DNA from: Acidobacteriota bacterium | GTDB lineage: Bacteria > Acidobacteriota > Terriglobia > Acidiferrales > UBA7541 | Direction of reading: 5' to 3' | DNA: 9,208 nucleotides | Assembly: GCA_003131705.1 (NCBI GenBank) | Contig: PKUY01000156.1 | Coordinates: 1-9,208 of the forward strand | Shown: piece after piece, positions 1-6,740 of the stretch | Layout of the letters: the number at the start of each line of letters is the position of its first letter | How positions within the stretch are numbered: position 1 is the stretch's first letter | The notes under the pieces: generated by a model | Databases searched by the model: none | Seen by the model: the letters and a program-made list of their open reading frames with translations, nothing else | What the model was told of the DNA's origin: nothing | Made by a program: the position numbers and the translations under genes

Positions 1-849
1 GATAACGTCGGAGGCGTTGCTGGTGGCCGATTCCATCGCCGTCATGCGGGCGGCGTGCTCGGCTGCGGCGGATTCCAGCAAAATGCGAAATATTTCCGAC
101 TCCAGATAGCGCGGCACAAGGCCGTTGAAAATCTCTTCCACCGGTTCTTCGTAGATGTAATCCACGAGCTGCAATTTTCCGCCGGGAGACATTTCATGCG
201 GCAAAGAATCCTCGGGCCCCGGTCCGCTCGCGGGTGATTTTTCCGCGGCCTGCGATCCGTCGGCGGCGACTATCCCCGGATCGATGGGAAGCAATTTCTC
301 CGTCTTCAGATTCTGCACCATCACATTCTTGAACTCGTTGTAAACGGCATAGACGGCGTCCACTTCCCGGGACGCGTACAATTCGGCGATCTGCGACGCG
401 ATTTCCTTGGCCTTTGCAAAATCCACTTTGCTCGAGACGTTCAGATACTCGCCTGCGATGGTCCACCCGCGCTTCTTGATCGTGTCCCGCCCTTTTTTTC
501 CGACCGCGATCAATTGCAGTTTTTTCGAGGAATTTTCGCGAACGAACACGATCGCTCGGCGAATCGCATTGGAGTTAAACGCGCCGGCGAGGCTGCGGTC
601 GCCGGTGAGAAGCACCACTAGAATCCGTTCTTCGGTGCGCCGGTCGAGCAGCGGATGCGCCGTCGATTCCATGCGCGCCGCGGCCGAGCGCAGCACTCGC
701 AGAATTTCACGGGCGTAGGGCCGCGCGGCGAATACGCCCTCCTGAGCACGGCGAAGCTTCGCCGCGGCGACGAACTTCATCGCACGCGTGATTTGCTGCG
801 TGCTTTTTACCGAGCGGATGCGGCGCCGATAATCGATTAGCGTGGGCAT
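1..849 (-). CDS. atpG: F-type ATP synthase gamma subunit (3' end outside window)
   Basis: Gamma is the central rotor shaft of F1, which couples c-ring rotation to catalysis in the alpha3beta3 head on the cytoplasmic side of the membrane. The reading frame begins at ATG 849 and stays open to base 1 (283 codons), so probably only the last couple of dozen residues are missing. The N-terminal helix MPTLIDYRRRIRSVKSTQQI followed by TRAMKFVAAAKLRRAQ (residues 21-36) is the family signature, and the C-terminal coiled-coil helix begins near residue 250 (LESEIFRILLESAAAEHAAR). The usual SDRGLCGGFN-type segment reads GDRSLAGAFN at 83-92. Residues about 191-224 are a Gly/Pro/Ser/Glu-rich insert compared with E. 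coli gamma. The start lies 19 bp after the alpha stop with only a weak, distant AGG as ribosome site, suggesting coupling to atpA. Identification is secure. Confidence 0.96.
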   Translation of the reverse strand, partial: MPTLIDYRRRIRSVKSTQQITRAMKFVAAAKLRRAQEGVFAARPYAREILRVLRSAAARMESTAHPLLDRRTEERILVVLLTGDRSLAGAFNSNAIRRAIVFVRENSSKKLQLIAVGKKGRDTIKKRGWTIAGEYLNVSSKVDFAKAKEIASQIAELYASREVDAVYAVYNEFKNVMVQNLKTEKLLPIDPGIVAADGSQAAEKSPASGPGPEDSLPHEMSPGGKLQLVDYIYEEPVEEIFNGLVPRYLESEIFRILLESAAAEHAARMTAMESATSNASDVI

Positions 850-868
850 TGAGAAATTTCAGCTGCCT

Positions 869-2413
869 TTAGTGGACGGCGGCTGTGGCCGCTTCCGCGG
901 TCGCCTGGAAGCGCTCCTTGAACGCGTCCAGCGCCTTCGTCATCTCGGCGCGCACCGCGTCATCAATAGCCTTTTTCTCGCGGATCATTTTCAGCAGGCC
1001 GTCATAGTTCGTCTCCACGAAGGCGTACAGCTCGCGCTCATATCTCCCGCAATCCGCCACTTCAACACTGTCCAGATAGCGGTTCGTGGCGGCAAAAATG
1101 AGCACGATCTGTTTTTCCACGGGAAGAGGCTGATACTGATCCTGCTTGAGGACTTCCATCAGCCGCTGGCCGCGAAACAGCTGCGCCTGCGTGGTCTTGT
1201 CGAGTTGGTCCGATCCGAACTGGGCGAACGCGGCGAGCTCGCGATACTGCGCCATGTCCAGGCGAAGCGTACCGGCTACCTGGCGCATGGCCCTGATCTG
1301 AGCGTTACCGCCGACGCGGCTCACGGAAATTCCAGCGTTGATGGCCGGGCGCATTCCGGAGTTGAAAAGATCCGCTTCCAAGTAAATCTGGCCATCCGTA
1401 ATGGAAATGACATTGGTCGGAATGTATGCCGAAACGTCGCCCGCCTGCGTTTCGATCACGGGCAGAGCGGTCAGCGAGCCCGCGCCCAGCTTATCGTTCA
1501 ATTTCGCGGCGCGTTCCAGAAGGCGCGAATGCAAGAAGAAAACATCTCCGGGAAAAGCTTCGCGGCCGGGAGGCCGGCGCAACAGAAGCGAAATTTCCCG
1601 GTAAGACTGTGCGTGCTTGGAAAGATCGTCGTAGAAACAGATGGCGTGGCGCTTGGTGTCTCGGAAATATTCGCCGATCGCGGCCGCCGCGAACGGTGCG
1701 ATATATTGCATCGTGGCCGGCTCGCTCGCCGTCGCGGCAACAACGATGCTGTACTCCATTGCGCCGTTGTCGGTAAGCGTCTTCACCACCTGCGCGACCG
1801 TCGAGCGCTTTTGCCCGATGGCGCAATAGATGCAAATCATGTCGCCACCGCGCTGATTCAAAATTGTGTCGATGATGATCGCGGTCTTGCCGGTCTGGCG
1901 GTCTCCGATGATCAATTCGCGCTGCCCGCGGCCGATGGGAATCATGGAGTCAATCGCTTTGATCCCCGTTTGCACAGGCTCGCGCACCGGCTGGCGGTCA
2001 ACGACGCCGGGAGCGATGCGCTCGAGCGGGTTGCGCTGATCGGTTACCACGGGGCCTTGGCCGTCGAGCGGCTGGCCGAGCGGATTGACAACGCGCCCAA
2101 CCAGCGCATTGCCGACCGGCACGGACATAATCTTATTCGTGCGCTTGACCGTGTCGCCTTCGCGGATTTGCGTGTAGTCGCCGAGCAGCACGGTGCCAAC
2201 TTGATCCTCTTCGAGGTTCAGCGCGATGCCGAACACGCCGTGCGGGAACTCAAGCATCTCGCCCGCCATGCAGCGATCGAGGCCGTGAATGCGCGCGATG
2301 CCGTCGCCGACGGAAATGACCGAGCCGACTTCCTCGACCGCGACCGTTTGCTGATAATTTTCAATCTGCTCGCGCAGAATTTTTGTGATTTCGTCTGCCT
2401 TGATTTTCGCCAT
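869..2413 (-). CDS. atpA: F-type ATP synthase alpha subunit
   Basis: Alpha alternates with beta in the F1 hexamer; it binds nucleotide non-catalytically and supplies an arginine finger to the beta catalytic site. The 514-residue protein is full length for the family. A beta-barrel covers roughly residues 1-95 (with [11 protein letters not shown] at 35-45), the nucleotide-binding domain about 96-380, and a helical C-terminal domain follows. Visible motifs are the P-loop GDRQTGKT (170-177, Lys176), the Walker B strand with AICFYDD (257-263), and the arginine finger in [11 protein letters not shown] (Arg366). The start is ATG 2413, preceded by AGGAG that overlaps the atpH stop codon, 8 bp after that gene. 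A 616-codon frame on the opposite strand is a composition shadow. No oddities in the coding sequence. Confidence 0.98.
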   Translation of the reverse strand: MAKIKADEITKILREQIENYQQTVAVEEVGSVISVGDGIARIHGLDRCMAGEMLEFPHGVFGIALNLEEDQVGTVLLGDYTQIREGDTVKRTNKIMSVPVGNALVGRVVNPLGQPLDGQGPVVTDQRNPLERIAPGVVDRQPVREPVQTGIKAIDSMIPIGRGQRELIIGDRQTGKTAIIIDTILNQRGGDMICIYCAIGQKRSTVAQVVKTLTDNGAMEYSIVVAATASEPATMQYIAPFAAAAIGEYFRDTKRHAICFYDDLSKHAQSYREISLLLRRPPGREAFPGDVFFLHSRLLERAAKLNDKLGAGSLTALPVIETQAGDVSAYIPTNVISITDGQIYLEADLFNSGMRPAINAGISVSRVGGNAQIRAMRQVAGTLRLDMAQYRELAAFAQFGSDQLDKTTQAQLFRGQRLMEVLKQDQYQPLPVEKQIVLIFAATNRYLDSVEVADCGRYERELYAFVETNYDGLLKMIREKKAIDDAVRAEMTKALDAFKERFQATAEAATAAVH

Positions 2414-2421
2414 TCCTGCTC

Positions 2422-2961
2422 CTATTCCGCTTCCAGCTGCTCGCGCAGCCGGCTCAACTGTTCGCGCACCGAACCGTCGTACACAGTGGAACCGACGCGC
2501 ACGACGGCGCCGCCCACGAGTGACTTATCTTCGCGAAAACGCGCGTCGATTGCCTTGCCCGTGCGCTTTTCCAGCGCCGCGGTCAACTGCTGTCTTTCGC
2601 CGGCACTCAATTCTCGAGCCGAACTCACATCCGCTTCGGCGATTCCCAGCCGGGCGTTCAGTTCCGACCCAAATGCTTGCCGGATTTCGTGAAGTAATTC
2701 CGTGCGGTGATGCTTTACGAGCAGATGGACGAAATTACGTACTGCCGGCGTCAGATCCATTCGCTCCGCGATTTCTTGAATCACCCTTTGCTTGATTTCG
2801 TGACCTACCGCAGGCGTTTCCAGGAAATTCCGAAGATCGGCGGAAGGAAGCCACGCCTCGACGAATGCGCCGAGGTCGCTTTTCACGCGGTCGGCGATTT
2901 TCTCTTTCAGCGCCACATCCGCCAGCGCCGCTGCGTACCGCGATGCGACAGCGCCGGTCAA
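2422..2961 (-). CDS. atpH: F-type ATP synthase delta subunit (OSCP)
   Basis: Delta/OSCP sits on top of the F1 head and ties it to the b-subunit peripheral stalk. The 179-residue length is normal. The N-terminal helical domain (about 1-105) starts with the typical [12 protein letters not shown] (6-17), and the C-terminal domain carries the conserved [20 protein letters not shown] (145-164) followed by the helix [15 protein letters not shown]. The initiation codon is TTG (2961-2959), whose TTGA overlaps the TGA stop of atpF. An AGGAGAG site (2974-2968) six bases upstream fixes this start; no ATG fits the family N-terminus better. The overlap implies translational coupling with the b subunit, which is its direct binding partner. 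Confidence 0.95.
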   Translation of the reverse strand: MTGAVASRYAAALADVALKEKIADRVKSDLGAFVEAWLPSADLRNFLETPAVGHEIKQRVIQEIAERMDLTPAVRNFVHLLVKHHRTELLHEIRQAFGSELNARLGIAEADVSSARELSAGERQQLTAALEKRTGKAIDARFREDKSLVGGAVVRVGSTVYDGSVREQLSRLREQLEAE

Positions 2962-3593
2962 TTTGAACTCTCCTGCAGTTGCGCTACGAACGTGCGGATG
3001 AGTGCCGCTTCGGATTGCGGTGTCAGTTCCTTCTGCAGTATCGCTTCGGCGCGATCTACAACCATACGCGCGGCGATGGTCTTGAGCTGAAGGCGTGCGG
3101 TCCGTTCGGCCGCGGCAATTTCGGCTTGCGCGGCGCGCTCGATCGCGGCCGCTTCGATTTTGGCTAGCTCGCGGAGGCGTTCGGATTCCGCAGCGGCGCC
3201 GCGTTTCGCTTCGGCGCGGAGTTCGGCAACGTCCGTCTCGATTCCGGCGAGCTTTGCCTGCGCTTCGCGGCGCTGCTTTTCTGCCGCTTCGCGCGCGCGC
3301 GCGCCTTCCGCAATCTTCTGAGAAATTTCTTCGGTGCGGCTGCGGAAACCTGGCGCCGCTTTCCGCAACGCGTAAATAATTAAGCCCAGCACGATCGCAA
3401 AGTTAATCCAGCGGAAAATAACGCCCGTCGGCGAATCGGTTGCAGAGGCCCCAGATTCCTGCGCCATCGCGGGCGCAGCCGCCAAAAAGAAGAACAGTCC
3501 GCAGAGCCCGAGTCTTCGCCACGCGACTCCGGCAACAAGCCGCGCAGAGGCGCGGCCGGCGAATCGGGAAGCGCGCGTTATAAATCGGTTCAT
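2958..3593 (-). CDS. atpF: F-type ATP synthase b subunit with signal-peptide-like N-terminus
   Basis: Subunit b forms the peripheral stalk with b', anchoring delta and the head to subunit a. At 211 residues it is longer than the usual ~156-residue b. Residues 1-45 resemble a long signal peptide (Arg-rich start, hydrophobic GLCGLFFFLAAAP, then AMAQES as a possible cleavage site). A second hydrophobic segment at about 57-77 (TGVIFRWINFAIVLGLIIYA) is the expected membrane helix, followed by a charged Ala/Glu/Arg coiled coil (about 84-185). ATG 3593 is chosen because it overlaps the b' stop as ATGA and has GGAGGAG (3607-3601) seven bases upstream; the same frame stays open to 3971 but that extension is a shadow of b'. 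Whether the first hydrophobic segment is cleaved or stays as a second helix cannot be told from sequence. Confidence 0.92.
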   Translation of the reverse strand: MNRFITRASRFAGRASARLVAGVAWRRLGLCGLFFFLAAAPAMAQESGASATDSPTGVIFRWINFAIVLGLIIYALRKAAPGFRSRTEEISQKIAEGARAREAAEKQRREAQAKLAGIETDVAELRAEAKRGAAAESERLRELAKIEAAAIERAAQAEIAAAERTARLQLKTIAARMVVDRAEAILQKELTPQSEAALIRTFVAQLQESSN

Positions 3594-4057
3594 CGGGAAG
3601 CTCCTCCGGGCGACGAGGAGGGCCTTTCGAGAATGATGCGAGCGATGTTGCTGGCCAGGGCGGGGGTTTCGATCTCGACTTGCGCGCGAGCGGCGGCAAC
3701 TTCTGCGGCAATTCTTTTCTTTGCGGAGGCGACGTCTTCCTGCGCACGGCTGCGCATGGCTTTCAGCAGCTGCGCGCGACTGCCGAGAGCCGCTTGGCGC
3801 GACGTTTCCTGCTCCCCGTAGATTTCGGAGCGCGCCTTGCGCAAAGCGTCGCGGTACGCATCGAGTTCTTGCCGTGCCGCAGCTTCCACCGTGGCTGCTT
3901 CCGCGCGAGCGCCCTCGATGCGGGCATCGCGCTCCGCCATCGCCTTTTGAATCGGCTGGAAAAAAGCCCACCGCAGAAAAACAAAAAATATCAGGACGAT
4001 GAAGACTGTAGGCAGAGCTTCAAGAAAGAGTTCGCCGAGCTGGTGAAGGATTTCCAT
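3590..4057 (-). CDS. atpF': F-type ATP synthase b' subunit
   Basis: This is the second b-type stalk subunit, expected to pair with the neighbouring atpF product in a b/b' heterodimer. The 155-residue protein has a short N-terminus, one membrane helix at about 14-33 (ALPTVFIVLIFFVFLRWAFF), the typical PIQKAMAERDARIEGAR turn into the cytoplasm (35-51), then a long charged coiled coil to about residue 145 and a flexible Ser/Pro/Gly tail. ATG 4057 is the only plausible start: no in-frame ATG, GTG or TTG lies between it and an upstream stop at 4091-4093, and no strong ribosome site is seen. It is the first gene of the operon; its stop overlaps the atpF start by four bases. Some annotations would label it simply a second AtpF. 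Confidence 0.9.
   Translation of the reverse strand: MEILHQLGELFLEALPTVFIVLIFFVFLRWAFFQPIQKAMAERDARIEGARAEAATVEAAARQELDAYRDALRKARSEIYGEQETSRQAALGSRAQLLKAMRSRAQEDVASAKKRIAAEVAAARAQVEIETPALASNIARIILERPSSSPGGASR
3601..3620 (-). promoter_or_regulatory. hairpin covering the atpF ribosome-binding site
   Basis: In the mRNA sense, CTCCTC (3620-3615) is perfectly complementary to GAGGAG (3606-3601), with an 8-nt loop. The second arm is the Shine-Dalgarno site of atpF. The structure lies inside the last codons of atpF', so ribosomes finishing b' would open it and could re-initiate at the overlapping ATGA. The pairing is seen directly; the coupling role is inferred. Base composition in a GC-rich Ser/Pro/Gly tail could give it by chance. 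Confidence 0.4.
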
Positions 4058-4106
4058 CGTGTAGGAAAGATGCTGCGGCCGCGCTCCTGGCTATAAAAGG
4101 CACTTC

Positions 4107-4131
4107 CCGGTGTGCAGTCTGCCGCCACCGG
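4107..4131 (-). promoter_or_regulatory. leader hairpin upstream of the ATP synthase operon
   Basis: Perfect 6-bp inverted repeat CCGGTG/CACCGG with a 13-nt loop, which itself contains a GCA/TGC pairing. It falls in the predicted untranslated leader between the promoter and atpF'. No U-run follows, so it is not a classical terminator. Function unknown. Confidence 0.35.
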
Positions 4132-4162
4132 CACAGATGATTAGGGAAAATTAAAGCGTGTG

Positions 4163-4192
4163 ATTATCGCACCGGGCGTTGCCGTGCGTCAA
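4163..4192 (-). promoter_or_regulatory. sigma70-type promoter of the ATP synthase operon
   Basis: On the minus strand TTGACG (4192-4187) and GATAAT (4168-4163) are separated by 18 bp, each one base from consensus. Transcription would begin near 4156, giving a leader of about 100 nt before atpF'. It lies in the 164-bp gap after the DUF255 gene, which supports an independent transcription unit starting with b'. No clear terminator for the DUF255 gene is visible in the same gap, so some read-through is possible. Confidence 0.6.
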
Positions 4193-4221
4193 TTGTTTTG
4201 GTGCTTGGTCACGGGAGATTT

Positions 4222-6339
4222 TCATCGAGGGCCGCAGGCAATTTCGGCGAGAAACGCCGTGAGCGCATTGGGATCCGCAACGGGCGGATAACAGGTGGTT
4301 TCGACGCAGACGAAAACTTGCGGCGCGGCCGCGTCGAGGTGCGGCAAAGTCTCGCGAAGGGCGGCGGGAAGCGTGCCTGAAGCGAGACGCTCCGGCGTGA
4401 CGCGCAAAACTGCTTTGCCGAAGCGATAAATTTCATGCGCGGCTTTTTCCAGTTCTGCCGCCATCGGATCGTCGGCAGCGCCGGTCACGACCACTTGCAG
4501 CGGATGGCGGACATGGAGGAGCGCCGCGAGTCCATAGGTCGCGGCGAAAAGGCCGTACTGCGGGACCAGCCCCGCGAAAGCCTCGAGCGTCTTCTCGGCC
4601 CAATCGTGATAGAGGCGCTCGCCGGTAAGACCGTAGAGGCGATCGAGGACGATTGCGGCGACGGAATTGGCTCCCGGCGTGGGCGAATCCTGCATCGGTT
4701 TGCGGCGGACGTCGAGGCCGCCCATCGGGGCGGCATCTTTCGCGCGGTCAAAGAATCCGCCGCCTTCGGGATCGCCGAAACGCGCCACGGCGAGACGCAT
4801 CACGCTTTCCGCGAGATCGAAATAGCGGCGGTCGAATGTGGTTTCCCAGGCATCGAGCAGCGCCACCGCGGCGAAAACCTGATCGTCAAGCGAGCCTTCG
4901 AGTCGCGGCCCGCCCACGCGGTGCAGAAAGCCCTTCGACCCATCCCACGCTTCCGCGAGGATGCGGTCGAGTGTTTTTAGCGCGAAGTCGCGGCAATCGG
5001 GGCGGTCGAGCACGTGAGCGGCCTCAAGGTATGCGGAGACAAACATCGCATTCCAGCCAACGTAAAGAGTCGTGTCCACGGTTGGAATAGGGCGGCGTTC
5101 GCGCCGGGCAGCCAGAAGTTTTTCTCCAGCTCGCGCGAGCAGCGATGTCACATCGTCCTCGCTCAATTTCAATTTCTGGCAAATGGCTTCGATCGGCTCG
5201 GCAATACAGAGGACATTCTTGTCGGGATTGTGGTGCATTTCGCCGCGCGGGCCGATGTCATAGTAAAGCTCGGCGACGCGCGATTCTTGAGGCGTGAGCA
5301 CCTCACGAACTTCGCTTTGCGCCCATGTAAAATAGTCGCCGTCGTCGTCGAGCGTCTGGTCAGCGTCCTGGCTGCCGTAGAAACCGCCTCGCTGCTGATC
5401 GGAGAGAACTTCATTTACCCACGCGATGAGTCCCTCCGCCACGCGCCGGTAGTGCGGATGGCGCAGCACCAGATAACCGTGCAGATAATTTCTGAGCAGC
5501 TCGGAATTGTCGTAGGACATTTTTTCGAAGTGGGGTACGCACCAGCGCTCGTCCACCGAATAGCGATGAAAGCCGCCGCCGATCTGGTCGTGAAATCCGC
5601 CAGCAGCCATGCCGTTGAGAGTTTTCTCGGCAACTTCCTGCAGCTTCGCGCCGCCGGGCCATTTCGAGCGTTCGAGCAGGAGATCGACTGTGGAGGAGTG
5701 CGGGAACTTCGGCGCGTGGCCGAAGCCGCCGTGCCGCTCGTCGAATTGAGTGAGAGCCGATTTGATTATGCCGTCGATTGCGTTTGCATCGAATACGCCG
5801 CGCGCGTCGTGAAAAACTTCGGTCTTGGCGACGGCCTCCGCGAGAGCGTTCGCGGAATTGTCCACTTCGTTGCGGCGTGTTTGAAACGCGTCGGAAATTG
5901 CGGCGAGGATGCGTTTAAATCCCGGGCGGCCGCCGGCATCGTCGGGCGGGAAGTAGGTGCCGCCGAAAAATGGTTTGCCGTCCGGCGTGAGGAAGGCGGT
6001 TAGGGGCCAGCCGCCCTGGCCGGAGATTGCGCTGACGGCGGACTGGTAGCGCGAATCGACGTCGGGGCGTTCGTCGCGATCGACCTTCACGGGAATATAC
6101 ATGCGGTTGATCATCGCGGCGATCTCGGGATTTTCGTAGCTCTCGCGATCGATCACGTGGCACCAGTGGCACCAGACCGCGCCGATATCGAGGAGGATCG
6201 GCTTGGACTCCACGCGCGCTTTCCGAAACGCTTCTTCGCCCCACTCGTGCCAGTCGATAGGCTGGTGGGAAGCCGAGCGCAGGTAGGGACTGGCGGAATT
6301 TTTGAGGCGATTTTCGGCGGCTTCAGTCATCGCGCACAT
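4222..6339 (-). CDS. DUF255 / YyaL-type thioredoxin-domain protein
   Basis: A 705-residue protein of the family that includes B. subtilis YyaL and animal SPATA20. The N-terminal third is a thioredoxin-like DUF255 domain: SPYLRSASHQPIDWHEWGEE (17-36), AVWCHWCHVIDRESY (54-68, with C57-H-W-C60), VKVDRDERPDVD (84-95) and GQGGWPLTAFLTPDGKPFFG (107-126). The rest matches the family's alpha/alpha-barrel region, with GGFGHAPKFPH, VPHFEKMSYDNSELL, GGFYGSQDADQ, VGWNAMFVSAY and DSPTPGANS, and a C-terminal VETTCYPPVADP. No signal peptide is seen, so it is probably cytoplasmic. The biochemical role of bacterial members is not established; a redox or sugar-related function is only suggested by fold. ATG 6339 gives MCAMTEAAENRL; ATG 6330 is equally possible because neither has a clear ribosome site, and a five-codon frame (ATG 6344) ends in a TGA overlapping ATG 6330. 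It stands alone, codirectional with the atp genes. Confidence 0.93.
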   Translation of the reverse strand: MCAMTEAAENRLKNSASPYLRSASHQPIDWHEWGEEAFRKARVESKPILLDIGAVWCHWCHVIDRESYENPEIAAMINRMYIPVKVDRDERPDVDSRYQSAVSAISGQGGWPLTAFLTPDGKPFFGGTYFPPDDAGGRPGFKRILAAISDAFQTRRNEVDNSANALAEAVAKTEVFHDARGVFDANAIDGIIKSALTQFDERHGGFGHAPKFPHSSTVDLLLERSKWPGGAKLQEVAEKTLNGMAAGGFHDQIGGGFHRYSVDERWCVPHFEKMSYDNSELLRNYLHGYLVLRHPHYRRVAEGLIAWVNEVLSDQQRGGFYGSQDADQTLDDDGDYFTWAQSEVREVLTPQESRVAELYYDIGPRGEMHHNPDKNVLCIAEPIEAICQKLKLSEDDVTSLLARAGEKLLAARRERRPIPTVDTTLYVGWNAMFVSAYLEAAHVLDRPDCRDFALKTLDRILAEAWDGSKGFLHRVGGPRLEGSLDDQVFAAVALLDAWETTFDRRYFDLAESVMRLAVARFGDPEGGGFFDRAKDAAPMGGLDVRRKPMQDSPTPGANSVAAIVLDRLYGLTGERLYHDWAEKTLEAFAGLVPQYGLFAATYGLAALLHVRHPLQVVVTGAADDPMAAELEKAAHEIYRFGKAVLRVTPERLASGTLPAALRETLPHLDAAAPQVFVCVETTCYPPVADPNALTAFLAEIACGPR

Positions 6340-6341
6340 GT

Positions 6342-6421
6342 CATTGTCGAGTAAGTGTGTCCGACTATGATTGTTGTCAGTAAGTTAGGAGGAATTCTAC
6401 TCGACACCCATTGTCGAGTAA
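6342..6421. repeat. 13-bp direct repeat plus 9-bp inverted repeat
   Basis: CATTGTCGAGTAA occurs identically at 6342-6354 and 6409-6421. Its core TGTCGAGTA (6412-6420) also forms a perfect 9-bp inverted repeat with TACTCGACA (6398-6406) across a 5-bp spacer, and a degenerate copy (TGTCAGTAA) lies at 6375-6383. The first copy overlaps the start region of the DUF255 gene. This could be operator half-sites for a repressor, ends of a small mobile or dispersed repeat, or a leader hairpin. Confidence 0.55.
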
Positions 6422-6563
6422 CGTCATTGCGAACGAGGCTGAGGGAGAGATCGAAATAGACCTCATTGAGGGAAGTGCTGGATCGAAGCGACATGGCAGA
6501 TCGGGGCATAGAGGATCGACCCCCGGCTGCGTGCCCGATTGTGCGTCCGAAACCGAATTTGTT

Positions 6564-6611
6564 TTCGTGTTGCATATGTTCGCTTCAACGCTAACACACA
6601 ATGCAAACGAA
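6564..6611. repeat. imperfect inverted repeat
   Basis: TTCGTGTTGCAT (6564-6575) pairs with ATGCAAACGAA (6601-6611), leaving one bulged base and a 25-nt loop. It sits 130 bp upstream of the serine hydrolase start with no gene over it. No poly-T follows; a regulatory or repeat-derived origin is possible and chance cannot be excluded. Confidence 0.25.
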
Positions 6612-6740
6612 GTTTCAAGCGGAGTTGGTGTAAAGAATTTGGCGCATCATTCTGGACCCACAACCGAAACGGTGTTGAGTGTCAGCCATGTGATTTCAGG
6701 AGGGCGGTGATATATAGATCTACAAGTAACGAGGTCTATC

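Larger units (their letters stand above)
6340..6740. other. non-coding stretch of about 400 bp between divergent genes
   Basis: It separates the minus-strand DUF255 gene from the plus-strand serine hydrolase pseudogene and should hold promoters for both, but I find no convincing -35/-10 pair on either strand. Base use is more AT-rich than the flanking genes. It holds short direct and inverted repeats (listed separately). At about 6421-6540 lies sequence that translates as NVIANEAEGE on one strand and SLVRNDVT on the other, resembling dispersed intergenic repeats of the cgtcattgcga type known from many bacterial genomes. Small open frames here have no ribosome site at the right distance and are not called. 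Confidence 0.5.

Noticed and set aside
842..2692. 616-codon open frame on the plus strand opposite atpA and atpH
   Set aside because: It lies antisense to unmistakable alpha and delta genes, is rich in Arg/His/Ala/Asp as expected for a GC-driven shadow, and matches no family I know.
3594..3971. N-terminal extension of the atpF frame (126 extra codons)
   Set aside because: It overlaps the b' gene in another frame, has Arg/Ser/Gly shadow composition, and the ATGA junction with GGAGGAG marks the real start.
4091..4100. TATA-like -10 element (TTTATA on the minus strand) close to atpF'
   Set aside because: No matching -35 box at a suitable distance; the pair at 4163-4192 is much better.
4193..4221. 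Terminator for the DUF255 gene
   Set aside because: No stem followed by a T-run is visible after its stop.
5014..6003. 329-codon plus-strand frame opposite the DUF255 gene
   Set aside because: The opposite strand carries conserved DUF255 motifs over its whole length; this is a composition shadow.
6411..6710. 99-codon plus-strand frame starting with TTG, with AGGAGG upstream
   Set aside because: AGGAGG (6387-6392) is 18 bases from the TTG, the frame starts inside the inverted repeat, and the peptide looks like translated intergenic repeat.
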